Positions 1 through 5,849 of a stretch of DNA of 11,181 bases are shown here, piece after piece. This stretch comes from Methylotenera sp. (GTDB lineage Bacteria; Pseudomonadota; Gammaproteobacteria; Burkholderiales; Methylophilaceae), in NCBI GenBank assembly GCA_027310735.1, contig DAIDAH010000073.1, positions 1 to 11,181 of the forward strand. Reading direction: 5' to 3'. A program made the position numbers and the translations under genes. The notes beneath the pieces were generated by a model. That model made no database searches, was not told the origin of the DNA, and saw only the letters and a list, made by a program, of their open reading frames with translations. Numbering within the stretch: the first letter of the stretch is position 1; every line of letters starts with the position of its first letter.

Positions 1-325
1 TGCACGAGCGCTCATAGGCTTGACAGGATCGCAGCAAGTAATGTTAGCTGAACAGATTGTGCAAAGTAATTATTCGGTACGTGAAGCTGAGCAGTTAGTA
101 AAAAATCATAATGACCAGTTAGCGCAACATATTAATAATACGGATAAAAAAATAAAAATAGATAAAGTTATCAGTCCTGAAATAACAAAGCGCCAAGAGC
201 TAATAAGTAATAAATTAGGTGTGGCTGTAAGTATTAAAGCAGATGAAAGTGGCGCAGGAATTATGAAAATAAGCTATGCGAATTTAGATCAATTAGATGA
301 AATTCTTGGAAAAATTACATTTTAG
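1..325 (+). CDS. parB: ParB chromosome-partitioning protein, C-terminal part (5' end outside window)
   Basis: This is the 3' end of a gene that enters from the left. The open frame runs from base 2 without a start and encodes the last 107 residues before a TAG stop. ParB binds parS sites near the origin, spreads along DNA as a CTP-dependent clamp, and is moved by the ATPase ParA. The visible segment begins ARALIGL, followed by LAEQIV and YSVREAEQLV, which matches the end of the ParB helix-turn-helix/linker region. A lysine-rich, low-complexity linker follows. The last ~45 residues (from KRQELISNKLG through YANLDQLDEILGKI) match the C-terminal dimerisation domain. A parB gene immediately before atpI is a common origin-proximal arrangement in proteobacteria. 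The family call is confident; the N-terminal domain cannot be seen. Confidence 0.93.
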   Translation, partial: ARALIGLTGSQQVMLAEQIVQSNYSVREAEQLVKNHNDQLAQHINNTDKKIKIDKVISPEITKRQELISNKLGVAVSIKADESGAGIMKISYANLDQLDEILGKITF

Positions 326-386
326 ACAGTAGGTTCAATGATTTGGATTTCAAGCATTTTTGTTTGGCTTTACTTGAACTTAACCC

Positions 387-415
387 TTGACTAAAGGTCG
401 CGCTTAATTCAAAAT
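387..415 (+). promoter_or_regulatory. Candidate sigma-70 promoter of the atp operon
   Basis: TTGACT (387-392) matches the -35 consensus at five of six positions. It is followed by a 17-base spacer and CAAAAT (410-415), which matches the -10 consensus at four of six. Transcription would start near 422, giving a leader of roughly 65 nt before atpI. It is the best-spaced promoter-like pair I found in the 163-bp parB-atpI gap. The rest of this gap holds a 6-bp inverted repeat (TTCAAG 349-354 / CTTGAA 373-378) without a U-run, and no convincing terminator. The promoter call is by consensus only. Confidence 0.45.
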
Positions 416-477
416 CGCGGACTTATCGAAAAGCGCAATAATCCAAATAATAATTTAGCGTGAAAATTAATTCAACT

Positions 478-482
478 AGGTG
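478..482 (+). promoter_or_regulatory. Shine-Dalgarno site supporting the TTG start of atpI
   Basis: AGGTG at 478-482 lies six bases before TTG at 489. The next in-frame ATG is at codon 13 (525), inside the conserved N-terminal region and without a comparable purine-rich site. This favours the TTG as the real start. Confidence 0.6.
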
Positions 483-488
483 TAAGTC

Positions 489-863
489 TTGTCCGTAACT
501 AATACATCAGATGTTTTTAGTAAAATGCTTAAAATTCAACTGATTGCGACATTTTCTGTTGCATTTGTAGTGTTTTTTGTTTCAGGATTAAGTGCAAGTG
601 TATCAGCAATGATAGGTGGTTTGTCTGTCGTAATGGGCGCATATATCGCAGCAAAGGTTGCGAAGCGTGGCGCAAATAATTCAGATGCAACTGCAATATT
701 GGTGAATCTGCTAAAGGCTGAGGCGATAAAGATTTTAGTAATCATCGTTACATTGATGATTGCATTTAAGATTTACGCGCATTTGGTGCCTTTTGCGTTG
801 ATTGCGGGTTTGGCGGCAGCTGCATTATTTTCAGGTGCGGCACTTAGTAAGCTGAAAGTATAA
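489..863 (+). CDS. atpI: ATP synthase assembly protein AtpI
   Basis: This encodes a small inner-membrane protein of 124 residues at the head of the atp operon. AtpI proteins are not part of the finished enzyme; in other bacteria they help assemble the c-ring and may take part in Mg2+ handling. Four hydrophobic segments are visible, around residues 16-34, 38-55, 76-95 and 99-118. Between the second and third is a short basic cytoplasmic loop (KVAKRG) followed by a polar stretch (NNSDATA). Length and topology fit the AtpI family (about 120-130 residues), and placement before atpB is diagnostic. The TTG start is chosen because a Shine-Dalgarno-like AGGTG precedes it. A TTG start fits a low expression level for a non-structural factor, though that is inference. 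AtpI sequences diverge quickly, so the call rests mainly on topology and position. Confidence 0.9.
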   Translation: MSVTNTSDVFSKMLKIQLIATFSVAFVVFFVSGLSASVSAMIGGLSVVMGAYIAAKVAKRGANNSDATAILVNLLKAEAIKILVIIVTLMIAFKIYAHLVPFALIAGLAAAALFSGAALSKLKV

Positions 864-941
864 AAGCAGCTTTTAGTGGCTGTGGATGAGATCTTCAAAT
901 AATAATTTTTAAACGAAATTTTAGTTAGAGTAAATCAGATT

Positions 942-1763
942 ATGGCAATAGAACATGCAGAACAGGCATTAACCCCTTCTAGCTACATTGAGCACCATTT
1001 AAGCTTTAACGCGCAATCTGTAGGTAATGGTAGCTTTTGGGTATTACATTACGACACATTTATCATGTCTGTCGCATTAGGTTTTATTGTAATGGGGCTG
1101 ATTTGGTGGGTAGCACGCGGCGCAACTTCAGGCGTGCCAAGTAAAGGTCAGGCTTTTGTTGAGTTGGTCTTTGGTTTCGTAGATGATCAAGTTAAAAATA
1201 TATTTCACGGTAATCGTCATAGTTTTATTGCGCCTACTGCCTTAACTGTATTTTTGTGGGTATTTGCAATGAACTCTATGGACTTTCTGCCTGTAGACTG
1301 GATTGCGGGAATCGTTAAGTTTTTTGGTGGTGAGCATGCTAAATGGCGCTCAGTGCCGACTTCTGATATTAATACTACTTTTGCTTTAGCGCTTTCAGTG
1401 TGGATTTTGATGATATTTTTCTCTATCAAGGTCAAGGGTTTAGGGGGCTTTGTACATGAGCTTTTTTGTGCGCCATTCGGTACTAAAATATGGGTTTGGC
1501 CAGCAAATTTCTTGTTTAACTTGATTGAGTATGTATCAAAGCCACTCTCACATTCATTGCGACTATTTGGCAATATGTATGCTGGTGAAGTTATTTTCTT
1601 GTTGCTTGGTCTTTGGGCGTCAACAGGATTGTCAGGCACAATTTTTGGTGCGATTTTAGGTGCAGGCTGGTCAATATTTCATATTTTGATTGTTGCGCTA
1701 CAAGCTTTTATTTTCATGATGTTGACAGTGGTGTATCTTGCCATGGCGCATGAGTCGCATTAA
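942..1763 (+). CDS. atpB: F-type ATP synthase Fo subunit a
   Basis: Subunit a (273 residues) forms the two proton half-channels at the stator/c-ring interface in the inner membrane. Several hydrophobic helices are visible, starting near residue 33. The signature HSLRLFGNMYAGE lies at about 204-216: R207 corresponds to the essential E. coli Arg210, and E216 to Glu219. The following segment, WSIFHILIVALQAFIF, carries H247 and Q254, corresponding to the channel residues His245 and Gln252 of E. coli. Length is close to the 271 residues of E. coli. A weak AGAG (927-930) lies 11 bases before the ATG, so translation initiation may be modest, fitting a subunit needed once per complex. It lies 78 bp after atpI and 82 bp before atpE. 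No key residue is missing. Confidence 0.98.
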   Translation: MAIEHAEQALTPSSYIEHHLSFNAQSVGNGSFWVLHYDTFIMSVALGFIVMGLIWWVARGATSGVPSKGQAFVELVFGFVDDQVKNIFHGNRHSFIAPTALTVFLWVFAMNSMDFLPVDWIAGIVKFFGGEHAKWRSVPTSDINTTFALALSVWILMIFFSIKVKGLGGFVHELFCAPFGTKIWVWPANFLFNLIEYVSKPLSHSLRLFGNMYAGEVIFLLLGLWASTGLSGTIFGAILGAGWSIFHILIVALQAFIFMMLTVVYLAMAHESH

Positions 1764-1842
1764 TTAAAAATAGTATTGTTTTTTGTAATTTAGTAGTTTT
1801 ATTTTTATCGGTAGTTATTAGTTTAATTTAGAGAGGGTAATA
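1764..1842 (+). promoter_or_regulatory. U-rich leader and strong Shine-Dalgarno of atpE
   Basis: The spacer 1764-1830 is strikingly T-rich (about 38 of 67 bases, with a single C). It leads straight into GAGAGGG at 1831-1837, eight bases before the atpE ATG. A U-rich unstructured segment upstream of a strong ribosome site is the known design of the E. coli atpE translation-initiation region, where it boosts c-subunit synthesis. Function here is inferred from that parallel. I saw no convincing hairpin or -35/-10 pair in this gap. Confidence 0.5.
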
Positions 1843-1845
1843 AAA

Positions 1846-2112
1846 ATGGATGCATTAGCAATGATTCAAGCCTACACAGGCGTTGGTATTGGTTTAATTA
1901 TTGGTTTGGGCGCTGCGGGTGCTTGTATCGGTATTGGTATTATGTGTGCAAGTTTCCTAGAAGGTGCTGCACGTCAACCAGAAATGATTCCACAATTGCA
2001 AGGTAAAGTGTTCTTGCTATTAGGTCTTATCGATGCTTCATTCATTATCGGTGTTGGTCTAGCAATGATGTTTGCATTTGCTAACCCATTATTAAGCGTA
2101 GTAGCTAAGTAA
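1846..2112 (+). CDS. atpE: F-type ATP synthase Fo subunit c
   Basis: Subunit c (88 residues) is the proton-binding proteolipid that forms the rotor ring. It shows the expected hairpin: a glycine-rich first membrane helix (about residues 12-36, GVGIGLIIGLG...GIGI), the polar loop GAARQPE (about 40-46) that contacts gamma and epsilon, and a second helix (about 54-80). The second helix carries the ion-binding acid D63 in GLIDASF, equivalent to E. coli Asp61. The position matching Gln32 of Na+-type rings appears hydrophobic (Ile), and the acid is Asp rather than Glu, so a proton-coupled ring is most likely. The first helix contains two cysteines (C27, C34); E. coli has none there. The very strong ribosome site fits the need for about ten copies per complex. 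It is separated from atpF by a hairpin. Confidence 0.98.
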   Translation: MDALAMIQAYTGVGIGLIIGLGAAGACIGIGIMCASFLEGAARQPEMIPQLQGKVFLLLGLIDASFIIGVGLAMMFAFANPLLSVVAK

Positions 2113-2127
2113 TTAATTGTGAATTTC

Positions 2128-2150
2128 GCTTGGGCCCTCTAGGCTCAAGC
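2128..2150 (+). promoter_or_regulatory. Intercistronic RNA hairpin between atpE and atpF
   Basis: GCTTGGGCC (2128-2136) and GGCTCAAGC (2142-2150) form a 9-bp stem with one G-U pair and a CTCTA loop. It starts 15 bases after the atpE stop. The following bases (AATTGATAAG) contain no U-run, so it does not look like an intrinsic terminator. More likely roles are protecting the 3' end of an atpB-atpE transcript or marking a processing site. The structure is seen directly; the role is inferred. Confidence 0.6.
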
Positions 2151-2187
2151 AATTGATAAGAAATTGATTACTATAACGATTTATAAA

Positions 2188-2202
2188 ATGGATCAAAAAT
2201 GA
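2188..2202 (+). other. Four-codon mini-ORF overlapping the atpF start
   Basis: ATG GAT CAA AAA TGA (Met-Asp-Gln-Lys-stop) ends in a TGA that overlaps the atpF ATG in the classical ATGA arrangement (2199-2202). No clear Shine-Dalgarno precedes its ATG. It could feed ribosomes to atpF by termination-reinitiation, or it may be chance. Confidence 0.25.
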
Positions 2203-2669
2203 ACATTAACTTTACACTTATCGCACAAGCTATTGCATTTGCTGTGTTGATTTGGTTCACGGTGAAATTCGTTTGGCCGCCGCTGTTGACAGCTATTGAA
2301 GCGCGCCAAAAGGAAATTGCAGATGGTTTGGCTGCGGCGCAAGAAGGTAAAAGCGCTTTAGAAGTTGCTGCTAAAAAATCAGAAATCACTTTGAACGAAG
2401 CTAAACAAAAAGCAAGCGAGATTATTGGTCAGGCAGAAAAGCGTGGATCGCAAATCGTTGAAGAAGCTAAAGGGAATGCTAAGGCTGAAGGCGAACGTAT
2501 CATTGCAGGAGCCAAAGCTGAGATTGACCAAGAGCTGAACCGTGCAAAAGAAAGTTTGCGTTCGCAAGTGGCATCACTGGCCGTTGCCGGTGCTGAAAAA
2601 ATCTTGCGTAAAGAAATCGATGCAAGTGCACATAGCGAAATGTTATCTAAACTAGCTGCAGAACTCTAA
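2199..2669 (+). CDS. atpF: F-type ATP synthase Fo subunit b
   Basis: Subunit b (156 residues, the same as E. coli) forms the dimeric peripheral stalk that holds the alpha/beta hexamer against rotation. A single N-terminal membrane helix spans about residues 5-26. The conserved ARQKEIADGL with R36 follows, then a long charged, alanine-rich helix (about 35-140) of the right-handed coiled-coil type. The end, VAGAEKILRKEID and beyond (about 128-156), is the delta-binding region. The ATG at 2199 aligns with E. coli. Its ribosome site is weak (TGGA, 2189-2192), in contrast to atpE just upstream, which fits two copies per complex. The gene sits 86 bp after atpE and 23 bp before atpH. Confidence 0.97.
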   Translation: MNINFTLIAQAIAFAVLIWFTVKFVWPPLLTAIEARQKEIADGLAAAQEGKSALEVAAKKSEITLNEAKQKASEIIGQAEKRGSQIVEEAKGNAKAEGERIIAGAKAEIDQELNRAKESLRSQVASLAVAGAEKILRKEIDASAHSEMLSKLAAEL

Positions 2670-2692
2670 GAAAGTATAGGGGAAGGAAAACC

Positions 2693-3229
2693 ATGGCTGA
2701 AATATCAACCATAGCACGGCCTTACGCAGTTGCAGCTTTTAATCTTGGTAAAGAGCAAAACTTGCTGGCCAAGTGGTCTGAAATGTTAGGTTTTGCTGCT
2801 GCTGTCGTAAATGATACGCAGATGCAGGCATACATTCAGGATCCAAAAGTCGTGAGTGCTGAACTGTTGGCAACCTTTTTAAAGGTTTGCGGCGACAGAC
2901 TCAATGAGCATGGGCAAAACCTGATTAAAGTATTGGTTGAATATGGCCGTATGTCAGTTTTACCAGCCATTGCAGCGGCGTTTGAAGAGTTGAAAGCGCA
3001 AGATGAAGGTGTGCTAGATGCGCAGATTATTGCTGCAGCTAAACCAAGTGCCGCAGAAGTTAAAGATTTAGTAAAACGTCTAGAGGCTAAGTTTGGTAAA
3101 AAGATTGAAGCCGCTGTTTCTGTAGATCCAGAGCTAATTGGTGGCATTAAAATTATTGTTGGCGATACCGTGATAGACGCATCCGTCAAAGGTCAGTTAC
3201 AAAATTTAGCTTATTCACTTTCAGCGTAA
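2693..3229 (+). CDS. atpH: F-type ATP synthase F1 subunit delta
   Basis: Delta (178 residues; 177 in E. coli) sits on top of F1 and joins the alpha N-termini to the b-dimer C-termini. The N-terminal helical domain opens with the family signature ISTIARPYAVAAF (about residues 4-16) and runs to about residue 105. A more variable C-terminal part follows, with the conserved stretch ELIGGIKIIVGDTVIDASVKGQL at about 147-169. The start is supported by a purine-rich stretch, AGGGGAAGGA (2678-2687), five bases before the ATG. It lies 23 bp after atpF, the shortest gap in the operon, and 47 bp before atpA. Nothing is missing or truncated. Confidence 0.96.
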   Translation: MAEISTIARPYAVAAFNLGKEQNLLAKWSEMLGFAAAVVNDTQMQAYIQDPKVVSAELLATFLKVCGDRLNEHGQNLIKVLVEYGRMSVLPAIAAAFEELKAQDEGVLDAQIIAAAKPSAAEVKDLVKRLEAKFGKKIEAAVSVDPELIGGIKIIVGDTVIDASVKGQLQNLAYSLSA

Positions 3230-3236
3230 AGCATAA

Positions 3237-3268
3237 GCAAAGAAAATTTTAGGCAAAGAAAAAATTAG
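3237..3268 (+). repeat. Tandem 16-bp duplication carrying the atpA ribosome-binding region
   Basis: GCAAAGAAAATTTTAG (3237-3252) is followed directly by GCAAAGAAAAAATTAG (3253-3268). The two copies differ at two of 16 positions. Each copy is followed by G, so each ends in a TTAGG. The second reads into AGGAG (3267-3271), the actual Shine-Dalgarno of atpA, five bases before its ATG. The first gives a decoy-like TTAGGC 24 bases upstream of the start. Confidence 0.6.
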
Positions 3269-3276
3269 GAGCCACA

Positions 3277-4818
3277 ATGCAGTTATCTACATCAGAAATC
3301 AGTGAACTGATTAAAAGCAGATTAGAGAATTTTTCTACTTCAGCTGAAGCGCGTACACAAGGTACAGTTATTTCAGTTACAGATGGTATCGTACGTATTC
3401 ACGGCCTTTCAAATGTCATGGCCGGTGAGATGATCGAATTCCCAGGCAACACTTTCGGCTTGGCGCTTAACTTAGAGCGCGACTCAGTGGGTGCAGTGGT
3501 TTTAGGTGATTACGAGCACATTACAGAAGGCGACGTTTGTAAATGTACAGGTCGTATTTTAGAAGTACCAGTAGGCCCAGAATTAATTGGTCGCGTAGTG
3601 AATGCGCTAGGCCAGCCAATTGATGGTAAAGGTCCAGTCAATGCTAAATTGACTGACAAGATTGAAAAAGTTGCGCCAGGTGTTATTGCGCGTAAATCGG
3701 TTTCGCAACCAGTGCAAACAGGTCTGAAGTCAGTTGACTCTATGGTTCCAGTCGGCCGTGGACAACGTGAGTTGATTATTGGTGACCGCCAAACAGGTAA
3801 AACTGCCGTAGCGGTTGATGCGATCATCAACCAAAAAGGTCAAAACATGACCTGTATCTATGTAGCTATTGGTCAAAAGGCTTCTACTGTTGCAAACGTA
3901 GTGCGTAAATTAGAAGAAAATGGCGCGATGGCTTACACCATCGTCGTTGCTGCTACAGCATCTGACTCAGCTGCATTACAATTCTTGGCACCATACGCTG
4001 GCTGTACAATGGGTGAATATTTCCGTGACCGTGGTGAAGATGCACTGATTGTGTATGATGATTTGACTAAACAAGCGATTGCATATCGTCAAATTTCATT
4101 GCTTTTACGCCGTCCACCAGGCCGTGAAGCTTACCCAGGTGACGTGTTCTACATTCACTCACGTTTGTTAGAGCGTGCTGCTCGCGTAAATGAAGAGTAT
4201 GTTGAAAAATTCACTAATGGTGCTGTTAAAGGCAAAACTGGTTCATTGACTGCATTGCCAGTGATTGAAACAGCTGCTGGCGACGTTTCAGCATTCGTTC
4301 CAACAAACGTAATTTCAATTACCGATGGTCAGATTTTCTTGGAAACTGACTTATTCAACGCTGGTATTCGTCCTGCGATCAACGCTGGTATTTCAGTGTC
4401 TCGCGTAGGTGGTGCTGCACAAACTAAAGTAATCAAGAAATTGGGTGGTGGTGTTCGTTTAGCTTTAGCCCAATATCGTGAGTTAGCTGCTTTTGCACAA
4501 TTCGCTTCAGATTTAGACGAAGCAACACGTAAACAATTAGACCGTGGTCGTATGTTTACTGAGTTGATGAAACAAGCACAATATGCACCGTTAAGCATAT
4601 CTAACATGGCAATTACTTTGTTAGCTGCAAATAAAGGTTACTTTGACGATGTGCCTACCAATAAAGTATTAGCTTTTGAAAGCTCATTACATGGTTTTAT
4701 GGCTTCTAAATATAAAGCATTGATGGATGGTATTGAGTCAAGTAAAGACTTAGCTGGTGATAACGAGAAAGCGGTTGAAGCAGCTATTCAAGACTTCAAA
4801 GCTACCAATGCATATTAA
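3277..4818 (+). CDS. atpA: F-type ATP synthase F1 subunit alpha
   Basis: Alpha (513 residues, identical in length to E. coli) alternates with beta in the F1 hexamer and carries the non-catalytic nucleotide sites. In order: the N-terminal beta-barrel (about 25-95), the nucleotide-binding domain with Walker A GDRQTGKT at 169-176 (K175) and the Walker B segment ALIVYDDL at about 256-263, and the C-terminal helical domain (about 380-513). The arginine in ISVSRVGGA is R376, matching the E. coli arginine finger that reaches the beta catalytic site. A delta-binding N-terminus (MQLSTSEISELIKSRLE) is present. A clear AGGAG lies five bases before the ATG. It sits 34 bp before atpG. Confidence 0.99.
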   Translation: MQLSTSEISELIKSRLENFSTSAEARTQGTVISVTDGIVRIHGLSNVMAGEMIEFPGNTFGLALNLERDSVGAVVLGDYEHITEGDVCKCTGRILEVPVGPELIGRVVNALGQPIDGKGPVNAKLTDKIEKVAPGVIARKSVSQPVQTGLKSVDSMVPVGRGQRELIIGDRQTGKTAVAVDAIINQKGQNMTCIYVAIGQKASTVANVVRKLEENGAMAYTIVVAATASDSAALQFLAPYAGCTMGEYFRDRGEDALIVYDDLTKQAIAYRQISLLLRRPPGREAYPGDVFYIHSRLLERAARVNEEYVEKFTNGAVKGKTGSLTALPVIETAAGDVSAFVPTNVISITDGQIFLETDLFNAGIRPAINAGISVSRVGGAAQTKVIKKLGGGVRLALAQYRELAAFAQFASDLDEATRKQLDRGRMFTELMKQAQYAPLSISNMAITLLAANKGYFDDVPTNKVLAFESSLHGFMASKYKALMDGIESSKDLAGDNEKAVEAAIQDFKATNAY

Positions 4819-4852
4819 TTGTGCTTACTAAACCTACTATTTAGGATAGAAA

Positions 4853-5791
4853 ATGGCTGGTAGTAAAGAGATTAGAACCAAGATCAAAAGTGTAGAAAAT
4901 ACACGTAAGATCACTAAAGCTATGGAGATGGTGGCTGCTTCTAAAATGCGTAAAGCGCAAGATAGAATGCGGGCATCACGTCCATATGCTGAAAAAATTC
5001 GCAATGTGGCTGCTCACCTTTCACTTGCGCACTCAGAATACAAGCACCCTTTCCTTGTAAAAAGAGAGGATGTTCGTAATGTAGGCATCATCGTTATCAG
5101 TTCTGATAAAGGACTGTGTGGCGGTTTGAATACAAATGTTTTGCGTCTTACAATTAACCAGATTAAAACTTGGGAAACTGAAGGCAAAAAAATATCTGTT
5201 AGTGCAATCGGTAATAAAGGCTATAGCTTTATGAACCGTGTTGGTGCCAATGTTAAATCACACATTACTGGTTTAGGTGATGTGCCGCATCTTGATACAT
5301 TGATTGGTACCATTAAGGTAATGCTTGATGCTTATACCGCTGGCGAAATTGACCAGCTATATATTTGCTACACACGTTTCATCAACACGATGAAGCAGGA
5401 GCCTGTATTGGAGCAATTGCTACCATTAACTAGCGAGCACCTAGGTACGCATCCAGTGCATGAGAATGTTGAGGCTTTATCTACAAGCGCTGTAATCAAG
5501 AGTGCTGTTCAGATTGGTGCAGCTAAAGGTCATTGGGATTACATCTATGAGCCTGAAGCTAAACCAGTAATTGACCAATTGATGATGCGTTATATTGAGT
5601 CATTGGTCTACAACGCCGTGGCTGAAAATATGGCTTCAGAGCAATCATCACGTATGGTAGCGATGAAGTCAGCGTCTGATAATGCTAAGAGCGTGATTGG
5701 TGAGTTGAAACTGGTTTACAACAAGGCGCGTCAAGCAGCAATTACTAAAGAGATCTCCGAGATTGTCGGCGGCGCAGCAGCAGTAGCATAA
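4853..5791 (+). CDS. atpG: F-type ATP synthase F1 subunit gamma
   Basis: Gamma is the central rotor shaft. The N-terminal helix (KEIRTKIKSVENTRKITKAMEMVAASKMRKAQ, about residues 5-36) and the C-terminal helix (SASDNAKSVIGELKLVYNKARQAAITKEISEIVGGA, about 273-308) form the coiled coil inside the alpha/beta ring. The central Rossmann-like domain carries SSDKGLCGGLN (83-93). At 312 residues it is longer than the 287 of E. coli. The excess lies between LLPL (189-192) and WDY (228-230), where 35 residues replace about 12 in E. coli as I recall it. This segment is on the outer face of the globular domain. The start has AGGA at 4843-4846, six bases before the ATG. Function is certain; the extra segment is of unknown significance. 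Confidence 0.98.
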   Translation: MAGSKEIRTKIKSVENTRKITKAMEMVAASKMRKAQDRMRASRPYAEKIRNVAAHLSLAHSEYKHPFLVKREDVRNVGIIVISSDKGLCGGLNTNVLRLTINQIKTWETEGKKISVSAIGNKGYSFMNRVGANVKSHITGLGDVPHLDTLIGTIKVMLDAYTAGEIDQLYICYTRFINTMKQEPVLEQLLPLTSEHLGTHPVHENVEALSTSAVIKSAVQIGAAKGHWDYIYEPEAKPVIDQLMMRYIESLVYNAVAENMASEQSSRMVAMKSASDNAKSVIGELKLVYNKARQAAITKEISEIVGGAAAVA

Positions 5792-5849
5792 CGCGTTAAA
5801 ACAGAACATAAATTTGAATTCAACAGATTAGTTTGAATAGGATATAAAA

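Noticed and set aside
422..430. DnaA-box-like TTATCGAAA in the parB-atpI gap
   Set aside because: It has two mismatches to TTATCCACA and is a lone site. There is no cluster and no AT-rich unwinding region with repeats, so there is no case for an origin here.
1217..1639. Antisense open frame of 140 codons within atpB, and similar long antisense frames in atpA, atpH and glmU
   Set aside because: They lie wholly inside conserved genes, have no recognisable family, and their composition is that of reverse-complemented coding sequence.
1776..1805. Internal promoter (TTGTTT...TATTTT) before atpE
   Set aside because: Matches are weak (three and four of six) and the whole stretch is T-rich, so such pairs arise readily by chance.
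1846..2112. Sodium-coupled c-ring
   Set aside because: The ion-binding acid is Asp in LIDASF, and the position equivalent to the Na+-ring glutamine in helix 1 appears to be isoleucine. This fits proton coupling.
5814..5823. Palindrome TTGAATTCAA in the atpG-atpD spacer
   Set aside because: A 10-bp AT-rich palindrome is expected by chance in such spacers. A nearby 6-bp pairing next to the atpD ribosome site is too weak to propose as regulation.
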